Of a DNA stretch of 8,830 nt, positions 1-5,948 are shown piece after piece. The position numbers and the translations under genes are program-made. The notes below the pieces were generated by a model. It saw nothing but the letters and a program-made list of their open reading frames with translations, was not told the origin of the DNA and searched no databases. This DNA is from Sulfurimonas sp. (GTDB taxonomy: Bacteria > Campylobacterota > Campylobacteria > Campylobacterales > Sulfurimonadaceae): positions 1 through 8,830 of the forward strand of contig WFPU01000289.1 in the NCBI GenBank assembly GCA_015487435.1, read 5' to 3'. The first letter of the stretch is position 1. Each line of letters opens with the position of its first letter.

Positions 1-114
1 ATCCCATTGAAAAAAGAAAATAACAGCCTGGAAAATTTAAAAACTATTCTTGATTTTCAAAAAAAATACAATTCGCATATCAGATTTCTTTTAAGTAGTG
101 TGAAACTTGATTGA
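1..114 (+). CDS. C-terminal end of an unidentified protein (partial)
   Basis: Frame 1 is open from the first base to a TGA at 112-114 and gives 37 residues with natural codon use and an amphipathic, Lys/Leu-rich composition (IPLKKENNSLENLKTILDF at the start, SSVKLD at the end). The start lies outside the window. I do not recognise the family from this tail. It runs in the same direction as the Csf2- and Csf4-like genes and is followed after 46 nt by a CRISPR array, exactly the arrangement seen after those two genes. It could therefore be another subunit of the same system (for example Csf1, Csf3 or Csf5), but that rests on context alone. Confidence 0.6.
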   Translation: MPLKKENNSLENLKTILDFQKKYNSHIRFLLSSVKLD

Positions 115-160
115 AAAAATAGCCATAAAGTGTCAAGAATACGGTGATTTGGGGCTTGCC

Positions 161-328
161 ATTTTAGAGACTGTATAAATATAGAGGTACTAAAACTCAC
201 AGATCACATCAGCCGGCGTTGAGTCAATTTTAGAGACTGTATAAATGTAGGGGTACTAAAACAGTCAGGCGTTAATAGATGATGCAGAAGTGATTCTAGA
301 AACAGTATAAAATAGGAATACTATAAAA
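161..328. CRISPR. CRISPR array A: 3 repeats (last degenerate), 2 spacers
   Basis: Repeats lie at 161-196, 227-262 and 293-328. The spacers, 197-226 and 263-292, are both exactly 30 nt. The 36-nt repeat starts ATTTTAGAGACTGTATAAAT and ends GGTACTAAAAC. The first two copies differ at two positions. The third is strongly diverged (starts ATTCTAGAAACAGTATAAAA) and lies 21 nt before the csf2-like start codon. The transcribed strand is uncertain. Degeneration at the right end argues for plus-strand transcription with the genes, while GTTTTAG at the start of the reverse complement is the usual type II orientation. Confidence 0.93.
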
Positions 329-349
329 ATTAATTTTAGAGGAGAGAAG

Positions 350-1375
350 ATGATAAATATATCTTTTCAAACAAAAAGCCCATTGTGTCAAATAGACAAA
401 TCAGAAGATGCAACAAGTGTTAAAAATTCTATAATTAGAGTAAAAAAACAAAAAGTGTTTGTGGAAAATAAACATGGACAAAAGAAGCCCTTGTCTGTGC
501 CGATCTATACCGGTAATGGTTTTAGAGGAATGTTGAGACGGGAAACCATGGCAGTCATGCTTGAAGCTCTTGCTAAAAATACAAATGGCAGCGAAAAGCT
601 TATTGCAACACCAGAAGATTATCATTTGATGAATTCCGGTGGAGGGAATCTTTATCAGGAGCAGCCGTTTGATATTGAAGACAAAGTAAGAGAGCTCAAC
701 CCTCAAGTTTCTTTATTTGGTGCATCGTTGGCAATAAAAGGCAAATTGCGAGTTTCAAATCTTGTGCCTTTTGAAAAAGATGAAAATGGTGAAGTTTTTT
801 ATCAATTTCATGAATCTAAAGAAGGGAATGTGTTTTCTTCGATTCTCGCAGACACAACAGTGATTGTTCGTGACGGTATTCTAGATAGAGATAGAAATTC
901 ACAATATCTTACGCGGGAACAGATTGAAGAGTGGCTTGAAAAAAGTGACGCAAATATCAAAGCGAGAGCAAAAGATAGGGAAAATGAAGATAGGAACACA
1001 AAAGTAAAAAAACAAACAATAAGAGGCGCAATAGACAGAGAGTACGTTGCGGTCGGTGTGGATTTTTTTGGCGGAATTTCTGAAAGAGAGAAGCTAACAA
1101 ATGTTGAAAAAGGGCTATTGGTTCTGGGTCTCGAAAAGGCAGTTCTTAACAACCTTGGTTCCACAAGTGCAAATGATTTTGGAAAGGTGAAGTATACAAT
1201 TGAGATTGATAAAGACTCAAAGCTAGAAACAGATGTTGATGAATATGGCAAATGTGTTATCTCTAATCGACATTATAGTGATGATCTTAAAAATTGCATT
1301 AAAGAAGCAGAAGCATTTTTACAAAATATTTCAAAAGAGAACTTTGAAATCACGAAAATTTTAATTAAAAAATAG
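350..1375 (+). CDS. csf2: Csf2-like Cas7 backbone protein of a type IV CRISPR effector
   Basis: A 341-residue RAMP-fold protein, the usual Csf2 length. In type IV systems Csf2 polymerises along the crRNA to form the effector backbone. Visible family marks are the VPIYTGNGFRGMLRRE segment (about 50-65), matching the conserved 'P-x-x-x-x-N-x-x-R-G-x-x-R-R' region of Csf2/Cas7. A second block, NPQVSLFGASLAIKGKLRVS (117-136), is the Cas7 FG-containing strand, and a Gly-rich LGSTSANDFGKVKY loop lies at 269-282. Residues 185-225 are highly charged and probably form the thumb insertion. The start is fixed by AGGAG at 340-344, five bases before ATG. The gene sits between arrays A and B and upstream of a DinG-type helicase, which supports type IV over a type III Cas7. 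No Cas5, Cas8 or Cas6 is visible. Family assignment is from motifs, not a search. Confidence 0.82.
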   Translation: MINISFQTKSPLCQIDKSEDATSVKNSIIRVKKQKVFVENKHGQKKPLSVPIYTGNGFRGMLRRETMAVMLEALAKNTNGSEKLIATPEDYHLMNSGGGNLYQEQPFDIEDKVRELNPQVSLFGASLAIKGKLRVSNLVPFEKDENGEVFYQFHESKEGNVFSSILADTTVIVRDGILDRDRNSQYLTREQIEEWLEKSDANIKARAKDRENEDRNTKVKKQTIRGAIDREYVAVGVDFFGGISEREKLTNVEKGLLVLGLEKAVLNNLGSTSANDFGKVKYTIEIDKDSKLETDVDEYGKCVISNRHYSDDLKNCIKEAEAFLQNISKENFEITKILIKK

Positions 1376-1383
1376 TTAAAGGT

Positions 1384-1413
1384 GCCAAAAATCAGAACGG
1401 CTTGAGACTTACT
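1384..1413 (+). other. Left-flank box of array B (shared with array C)
   Basis: The 30 nt before the first repeat of array B begin GCCAAAAAT and end GAGACTTACT. The 29 nt before array C (5752-5780) begin with the same GCCAAAAAT and end AAGACTTTTT. The shared word at the same distance suggests a leader or integration-site remnant. Array A has only a weak counterpart (GCCATAAAG at 122-130). No promoter hexamers stand out here. Confidence 0.3.
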
Positions 1414-2044
1414 ATTTTGGAGACTGTATAAACGTAGGGGTACTAAAACGTCGGTGTTCGTGAAATAGAAACTATTGTTATTTTGGAGACTGTATAAACG
1501 TAGGGGTACTAAAACAATGGCTCCACCATCTCAACCATGAGATTTAATTTTGGAGACTGTATAAACGTAGGGGTACTAAAACAAATAACTGTTTAATAAT
1601 CTATCTGCAGTTATTTTGGAGACTGTATAAACGTAGGGGTACTAAAACATGGCAACTTTGATTTAACTGCTCAATTTTATTTTGGAGACTGTATAAACGT
1701 AGGGGTACTAAAACTTATAAGCTGTTGCGCCTTATTACGACTCTATTTTGGAGACTGTATAAACGTAGGGGTACTAAAACATTTAGAATTTTATTGAGGA
1801 TTCTAACTATATTTTGGAGACTGTATAAACGTAGGGGTACTAAAACTCTGGAGACTTACTAAATTCATGCAACATTATTTTGGAGACTGTATAAACGTAG
1901 GGGTACTAAAACTTCCCTTGTATGCACAATGTATAATTTTTTATTTTGGAGACTGTATAAACGTAGGGGTACTAAAACAAGCCAATTCGATTAAAACCTT
2001 TATACTTAATTTTGGAGACTGTATAAAAAAGAGGTGATAAAAAC
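1414..2044. CRISPR. CRISPR array B: 10 repeats (last degenerate), 9 spacers
   Basis: Repeats start at 1414, 1480, 1547, 1613, 1679, 1745, 1811, 1877, 1943 and 2009. All are 36 nt. Eight spacers are 30 nt and one (1516-1546) is 31 nt. The first nine repeats are identical, starting ATTTTGGAGACTGTATAAAC and ending GTAGGGGTACTAAAAC. The tenth keeps the first 19 bases but diverges in its second half (27/36 identical) and ends 18 nt before the csf4-like ATG. Length, 66-bp period and the GTTTTAGTACCCC start of the reverse complement resemble Campylobacterota type II-C repeats rather than the short GC-rich hairpin repeats usual for type IV-A. No spacer visibly matches the window. Confidence 0.97.
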
Positions 2045-2062
2045 AAAAAAGGATCTTGGATT

Positions 2063-3979
2063 ATGTTAATAAACAACCAAAATGAAATCGTTGAAGAGAT
2101 GTTTGTGTCTCTAAAAGAAAAAAAACTATTTAATATCCCGACAGGTACAGGAAAAACCTATATCTTTATTGCTCTTGCTATGAAAATTATAGAGAGGCTT
2201 GGTAAAAAGGTAATTATTTCAACCTCGACAAATCAGCTTACAAAGGAGTTTCACAATGTTGCAAAAGAACATTTCAAGGTACCTGCGGAAGACATAAAAA
2301 TACAAATTGGAAAATCGAACTATCTTGATCATAGCCAATATCTTTTCTACAGACAGAGTGGTGAGCTCGAAGAGTTCATCACAAATGAGTCATTGGAAGC
2401 TTTTGATAAATTGGCTAAAGAATTGGATAAAGAACAAATATTTCTTTATGATTTCAATCAAGTAGTTGAATACAAAGATATTGCATCGGAACAACACATC
2501 AATGAGCTTTTGATGAAGAAGAGCAGTAATGGTGATTTGTTTGAATCTCAAATTACTTTTACGAATCACTTCTTTCTGGTCTCATCGTTTAAAAACCTAA
2601 AAAAAGACATCTTTGATGATTATGTTGTTTTGATGGACGAAACGCATATTATCGGGGAGGTAGCACAAGTGATATTATCTAAGGACTTCTCTGTTTTTTC
2701 AGTAAAAATCGCACTGAACAGACTAAGTAAAGAAGTTTCTCAAATGGAAGATTTTATTGGGAAAGAGGCTATCAAGAAAAACATCCGAACACTTATTGCA
2801 GCAACAAATAAAATCATATTAAAGCACTCAAATGTTAACAGCCTCGACAGAACAGCAGATGAAAACAAAACATTGTCATATATAGAGAAAACAAAGGAAT
2901 TCGCAGAAAATAAAGCCACTCAAACATTAAAGAAACAGCTTTCCAAAAGAGAAAAAATGTTTAGCAGGGAAGCAAAGATATTTATTAAAGAGATTTCAAA
3001 TATAGAAAGTATTGTATATTCAAGCGGTAAAGATTTAAAGTATGTGAATCTATCCTACACGCCTTCAAGAGGTTATCCACTATTGTCTTCATTTTCTGAA
3101 AATCCATTAGGTTTTCTCAATAGAATACTTTGGCAGAGGCTCCAATACTTTGTGGGGGTAAGTGCTACTATTTGCCCATCTTTTCAGCCGACAGAAAAAG
3201 AAAAAAGATATGCATTAGCCAGGATTGGACTATTGGGAGAATCAAAAGAAATTGTTTTTTATGAGAAGTTTTTTCCGAAAGAGAAGATTGCCATTTATAC
3301 GCCTAATAAGGATGCGCCAGATTACACAAGTGTTTATGATGACAGTTTTGATGAAGAGAATAGTGTTTATCATCAATACATAGTGAATCTCATCCATAAA
3401 AAACACAACAACAAAAACACAATTGTTTTTTGCAGCGGATATAAAGAAGCAGAATACTTAGCATCTATTTATAAAAAACTGTTTGATGATGAAAAAGTCC
3501 ACCATGCAAACAAAAGCCAAACCTCATCACATACTCTTATTGAATTCAAGAAGAGCGGAGGAGTGTTGTTTGCAACGAGAGATTATGGGACAGGCGTTAC
3601 TCTTAAAGGGGAGCTTCTGGAGAATATATTCATTTTAAGGCTACCTTACCCGATAACGAATAATTACAAATGGGAGATGCTAAGAAAACAAAATATGAAC
3701 ACTTTTTTAAGCAGCATCAAGAATGAAATGCTTATTACGCTGATGCAATGGCTGGGGAGGTTACAAAGAACAGCGGAAGATGAGGGATCTATCTATCTTA
3801 TGGATAAAAGATATTTTTCTAGTCCACAACTCAAAAAGAAAATCGACGATATTTTAAAATATTATGGGGATATAAAAATAGATTCAAAAGCAAAAAGTAA
3901 ATCAAAAGAGGGTAATATAATAAAAACAAGCGAGAGGGAGTGTGCGATTTCGGAACTAGACTCACTTTTGGGCCTTTGA
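2063..3979 (+). CDS. csf4: Csf4/CasDinG-like superfamily 2 helicase of a type IV-A-like CRISPR system
   Basis: A 638-residue XPD/DinG-type helicase. In type IV-A systems CasDinG is recruited to crRNA-bound DNA and unwinds it 5'-3' using ATP. Motifs in order: Walker A PTGTGKT (26-32), motif Ia STSTNQLTKEF (53-63), DEAH-box variant VLMDETHI (189-196), motif III VGVSATI (364-370), motif IV NTIVFCSGYKEAE (452-464), motif V ATRDYGTGVTLKG (504-516), motif VI QWLGRLQRT (562-570). No cysteine lies between Walker A and DETH, so the four-Cys Fe-S cluster of chromosomal DinG is absent, as expected for the CRISPR-associated branch. A Lys/Ser-rich linker (about 605-620) precedes a short C-terminal tail. 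ATG 2063 is preceded by AAAAAAGGA nine bases upstream. The stop TGA at 3977-3979 lies inside the IS end. The ancestral stop was TAA now at 5735-5737, and the protein sequence is unchanged. Confidence 0.87.
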   Translation: MLINNQNEIVEEMFVSLKEKKLFNIPTGTGKTYIFIALAMKIIERLGKKVIISTSTNQLTKEFHNVAKEHFKVPAEDIKIQIGKSNYLDHSQYLFYRQSGELEEFITNESLEAFDKLAKELDKEQIFLYDFNQVVEYKDIASEQHINELLMKKSSNGDLFESQITFTNHFFLVSSFKNLKKDIFDDYVVLMDETHIIGEVAQVILSKDFSVFSVKIALNRLSKEVSQMEDFIGKEAIKKNIRTLIAATNKIILKHSNVNSLDRTADENKTLSYIEKTKEFAENKATQTLKKQLSKREKMFSREAKIFIKEISNIESIVYSSGKDLKYVNLSYTPSRGYPLLSSFSENPLGFLNRILWQRLQYFVGVSATICPSFQPTEKEKRYALARIGLLGESKEIVFYEKFFPKEKIAIYTPNKDAPDYTSVYDDSFDEENSVYHQYIVNLIHKKHNNKNTIVFCSGYKEAEYLASIYKKLFDDEKVHHANKSQTSSHTLIEFKKSGGVLFATRDYGTGVTLKGELLENIFILRLPYPITNNYKWEMLRKQNMNTFLSSIKNEMLITLMQWLGRLQRTAEDEGSIYLMDKRYFSSPQLKKKIDDILKYYGDIKIDSKAKSKSKEGNIIKTSERECAISELDSLLGL

Positions 3980-4130
3980 TACTCCACCCCATAAATGAGG
4001 TGGATTCTTCCTCCATAGCCTAACTGGCTATTTGCAGGGAAGCATTATTGCCGTGTATCCCACGGTCAAGTATGTTTAAGGCTCCAACAATATCTGCATT
4101 GTTTGCATATGAGCATCTTTGACATACGAA
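3976..4130 (-). ncRNA. Predicted omegaRNA of TnpB (limits approximate)
   Basis: In this family the TnpB guide RNA overlaps the 3' end of tnpB and runs through the right end of the IS into flanking DNA, which becomes the guide. Here the minus strand has a stem ATAGCC-N5-GGCTAT across the tnpB stop (4031-4015), then the right-end hairpin (4003-3984), then the IS border at 3976. The guide would begin AGGCCCAAAAGTGAG, the complement of the helicase 3' end. The 5' limit is a guess; no promoter or processing site was identified. Confidence 0.5.
3984..4003. repeat. IS right-end imperfect palindrome
   Basis: CCACCCCAT pairs with ATGAGGTGG around an AA loop, nine positions with one C-A mismatch. On the minus strand GAAT lies directly 5' of the stem and TCAA four bases 3' of it. 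The mismatch occupies the same stem position as in the left-end hairpin at 5697-5716, a feature TnpA uses for strand-specific recognition. Confidence 0.85.
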
Positions 4131-5192
4131 TTTTGATTGACTCAATCTGTTTTCTTTTGAGATATATTTACATTTTGGACAGGTTTGAGAAGTAAATTTT
4201 GGATCAACTTTAATTAGTTCTCCACCATTTGCTTTTAACTTATATTCCAACATCTCAAAAAACATTCCCCAGCTTTGTTGAGTAATTACACGATTAAGCC
4301 CTGCTTTTGCTTTTACATTTTTACCTGGTGTCTCAGTAGTACCTTTAGCACTTTTTGACATATTTTTTATTTTTAGGTCTTCAACTACAACAGTTTGGTT
4401 TTCGCTGTATTGTAGTGAAAGTTTATGTAAAAAATCTTTTCTTTTATTTGCAATATGAAGATTTATCTTTGCTAATTTTTGTTTAGCTTTAAATCTATTT
4501 TTGCTACCTTTTTTCTTACAGCTTAGTTGTTTAGCTCTTTTTCTTAGTTTAATGAGTTCTCGCTCAAGTTTTAGTGCTTCAACCTTATTTCCGTTGCTAT
4601 CAGCTACTACAAGCTTTACCCCAACATCTAAGCCTATGGATTGATTATTATGATTTATAGATATAGTTTCTATACCATCATCTGTTAAAAGACTTGCATG
4701 ATATTGATATGCTTCAAGTGATACAGTTACAGTTTTTATTTTACCTGCAAACTCTTTTCTGAAACCTTTACACTTAACCCATCCAACTTTAGGGAGATAT
4801 ACTTTGTTTTTCTTTTCATTAAGCTTTACTCTTTGCGGATATTGAAAAGATTGTCTTGAGTGATGTTTGCTTTTGAATTTTGGGAAACCAACTGCCCCAC
4901 CTTGCTTTACTCTGCGGAAGAAATTTTTATAAGCTGTATCCATATTTGATATAGACTGTTGAACCACTTGTGAATCTATCTCTTTAAGCCATAGGGTTTT
5001 ATCTCTTGTTTTAAGTTTGGTAGCATATTTAATGAGTTCAAATTTAGATATATTTTTACCAAATTTTTTATATGCAAATATTTTTAAAGCTAACATTCTA
5101 TTAAAAATATATCTACTTCCACCTATTTGAGAAGCTATGATTTGTTTTTGTTCGCTGTTTGGATAAAGCCTTATTTTACAAGCTTTTAGCAT
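4020..5192 (-). CDS. tnpB: TnpB RNA-guided nuclease of the IS605-type element
   Basis: A 390-residue TnpB, full length for the family (about 350-450). TnpB is an omegaRNA-guided DNA endonuclease that cuts TAM-adjacent copies of the donor site and helps the element persist; it is the ancestor group of Cas12. The N-terminal recognition region includes SRYIFNRMLAL (26-36). RuvC-I is IGLDVGVKL (D189), RuvC-II is VVVEDLKIKNM (E271), a zinc finger uses C338/C341 and C357/C360, and RuvC-III is NADIVGALNIL (D367). All three catalytic acidic residues are present, so the nuclease looks competent. The start is supported by AAGGAG about seven bases before ATG on the minus strand. The gene diverges from tnpA across 72-84 bp and has its own consensus promoter. 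The TAM is expected to be the insertion target, TTTTTAC or its last 4-5 bases. Confidence 0.95.
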   Translation of the reverse strand: MLKACKIRLYPNSEQKQIIASQIGGSRYIFNRMLALKIFAYKKFGKNISKFELIKYATKLKTRDKTLWLKEIDSQVVQQSISNMDTAYKNFFRRVKQGGAVGFPKFKSKHHSRQSFQYPQRVKLNEKKNKVYLPKVGWVKCKGFRKEFAGKIKTVTVSLEAYQYHASLLTDDGIETISINHNNQSIGLDVGVKLVVADSNGNKVEALKLERELIKLRKRAKQLSCKKKGSKNRFKAKQKLAKINLHIANKRKDFLHKLSLQYSENQTVVVEDLKIKNMSKSAKGTTETPGKNVKAKAGLNRVITQQSWGMFFEMLEYKLKANGGELIKVDPKFTSQTCPKCKYISKENRLSQSKFVCQRCSYANNADIVGALNILDRGIHGNNASLQIAS

Positions 5193-5216
5193 AGCTTCTC
5201 CTTTATGGTGTGTATA

Positions 5217-5250
5217 TTGAAATCATACTTATTTTTAGTTACAATGTCAA
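5217..5250. promoter_or_regulatory. Interlocked divergent promoters of tnpA and tnpB
   Basis: Plus strand: TTGAAA at 5217-5222, 17 bp, TACAAT at 5240-5245, directed at tnpA. Minus strand: TTGACA at 5250-5245, 17 bp, TATGAT at 5227-5222, directed at tnpB. Each -10 box touches the -35 box of the other, so RNA polymerase can probably occupy only one at a time. Hexamers and spacing are seen directly; mutual exclusion is inference. Confidence 0.7.
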
Positions 5251-5276
5251 TATATTATTAAAAGGTGTGTAAGAAT

Positions 5277-5684
5277 ATGGATATACAAAAATCAAGACAT
5301 GCAACTCATCTGCTTCATGCTCATTTAGTATTTGTAACTAAATATAGATACAATATATTAACAAAAGAGCATATAGATTATATGGGTAAAATATTTAAAG
5401 AAACTATTGAAGAAATGGGTGGAACTTTAGAAGAGTTTGATGGTGAAAACAATCATGTTCATCTTTTAATTCAATATCCACCTAAGCACTCTATATCTGT
5501 AATTGTAAACAACTTAAAAGGTCGTTCTAGTAGATTACTTAGAAGAGATATGCCAAATATCAAAGAGAGATACTGGGGTAAAGGTTCTGCTTTATGGCAT
5601 AGGTCATATTTTGCTGGTTCCGTTGGTGGTGCTCCACTTGAAATAGTTAAGCAATATATTCAACAGCAAGATACTCCACACTAA
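5277..5684 (+). CDS. tnpA: TnpA, Y1 HUH transposase of IS200/IS605 family
   Basis: A 135-residue single-domain Y1 transposase. It cuts and rejoins single-stranded IS ends through a 5'-phosphotyrosine during peel-and-paste transposition. The HUH metal-binding motif is in NNHVHLLI (H60 and H62 from this start). The catalytic tyrosine is in EIVKQYIQQQ (Y127), the same position as in IS608 TnpA. RYWGKGSALWHRSYF is the conserved segment before the catalytic helix. An in-frame GTG at 5265 would add four residues, but AAAGG at 5261-5265 fits ATG 5277 better. Its 3' end is 12 bp from the left-end hairpin. No inactivating change is visible. Confidence 0.95.
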   Translation: MDIQKSRHATHLLHAHLVFVTKYRYNILTKEHIDYMGKIFKETIEEMGGTLEEFDGENNHVHLLIQYPPKHSISVIVNNLKGRSSRLLRRDMPNIKERYWGKGSALWHRSYFAGSVGGAPLEIVKQYIQQQDTPH

Positions 5685-5696
5685 GACCGCTTATAT

Positions 5697-5716
5697 CTAC
5701 CCCTTAAAAGAGGTGG
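5697..5716. repeat. IS left-end imperfect palindrome
   Basis: CTACCCCTT pairs with AAGAGGTGG around an AA loop, with one C-A mismatch and one T-G wobble. It is the counterpart of the 3984-4003 hairpin. The cleavage site is 17 bases outside it (IS edge at 5733), consistent with the longer linker at the left end of IS608-like elements. Confidence 0.8.
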
Positions 5717-5735
5717 TTTTACGCTATAAAGTGGT

Positions 5736-5755
5736 AAAAATGGCTGTAACAGCCA
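5736..5755 (-). terminator. Minus-strand intrinsic terminator-like hairpin between helicase gene and array C
   Basis: TGGCTG-TAA-CAGCCA (5741-5755) is a perfect 6-bp stem. On the minus strand it is followed by TTTTT (5740-5736). It would stop leftward transcripts from array C before they run antisense into the helicase gene. In the IS-free ancestor it lay just past the helicase stop. The T tract is also the IS target TTTTTAC. The stem is short, so strength is doubtful. Confidence 0.45.
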
Positions 5756-5780
5756 AAAATATAGCAATTCAAGACTTTTT

Positions 5781-5948
5781 GTTTTGGAGACTGCATAAAT
5801 AGAGGGGTGCTAAAACCGCAATCAAGGCATCAAAGAGGCCTAACTCTTTTTGGAGACTGTATAAATGTAGGGGTACTAAAACGTTCCAGCCTATTTCTCG
5901 CCAGATTTTTCTATTTTAGAGACTGTATAAACATAGAGGTACTAAAGA
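5781..5948. CRISPR. CRISPR array C: 3 diverged repeats, 2 spacers
   Basis: Repeats are at 5781-5816 (starts GTTTTGGAGACTGCATAAAT), 5847-5882 (first base T instead of A) and 5913-5948 (ends ACTAAAGA instead of ACTAAAAC). Spacers 5817-5846 and 5883-5912 are both 30 nt. No two repeats are identical, unlike array B. Once the IS is removed the array lies 43 nt after the helicase stop, matching the spacing after the other two genes. This suggests an old, non-growing array. The transcribed strand is not settled. Confidence 0.9.

Larger units (their letters stand above)
3976..5733 (-). mobile_element. IS200/IS605 (IS605-type) element, 1758 bp
   Basis: Divergent tnpA and tnpB lie between two matching subterminal hairpins. 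Read on the minus strand, the left end follows TTTTTAC (plus 5740-5734). The right end is GAAT, then the hairpin, AGTA and TCAA, with TCAA at plus 3979-3976. GAAT guide and TCAA cleavage sites are those known for IS608 TnpA, and the family inserts 3' of TTAC-like targets without target duplication. Boundaries are confirmed independently: deleting 3976-5733 joins GGC CT to G TAA and restores a clean end for the helicase reading frame. Both genes are intact, so the copy may be active. Confidence 0.9.

Noticed and set aside
95..130. Possible further degenerate repeat before array A
   Set aside because: Its position is right for another unit, but sequence similarity is limited to a loose ATAAAG end.
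401..1251. Two minus-strand open frames (401-706, 808-1251)
   Set aside because: They lie entirely antisense to the csf2-like gene, have no ribosome-binding site and show Ser/Phe-rich composition typical of reversed AT-rich coding sequence.
1781..1810. Spacer 6 of array B contains a 7-bp inverted repeat (TTAGAAT/ATTCTAA)
   Set aside because: One AT-rich short dyad with a 10-nt loop among 13 spacers is expected by chance.
1847..1876. Spacer 7 of array B shares GAGACTTACTA with the left flank of the array (1404-1414)
   Set aside because: Only 11 bases, partly because both resemble the GGAGACT word of the repeat; not enough for a self-targeting claim.
3831..4016. Minus-strand open frame of 61 codons across the helicase 3' end and IS border
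   Set aside because: Antisense to the helicase and spanning the IS junction; no recognisable product.
5829..5852. Terminator-like AAAGAG...CTCTTTTT inside spacer 1 of array C and the next repeat
   Set aside because: Weak AT-rich 6-bp stem; better explained as a spacer adjoining a repeat whose first base is changed.
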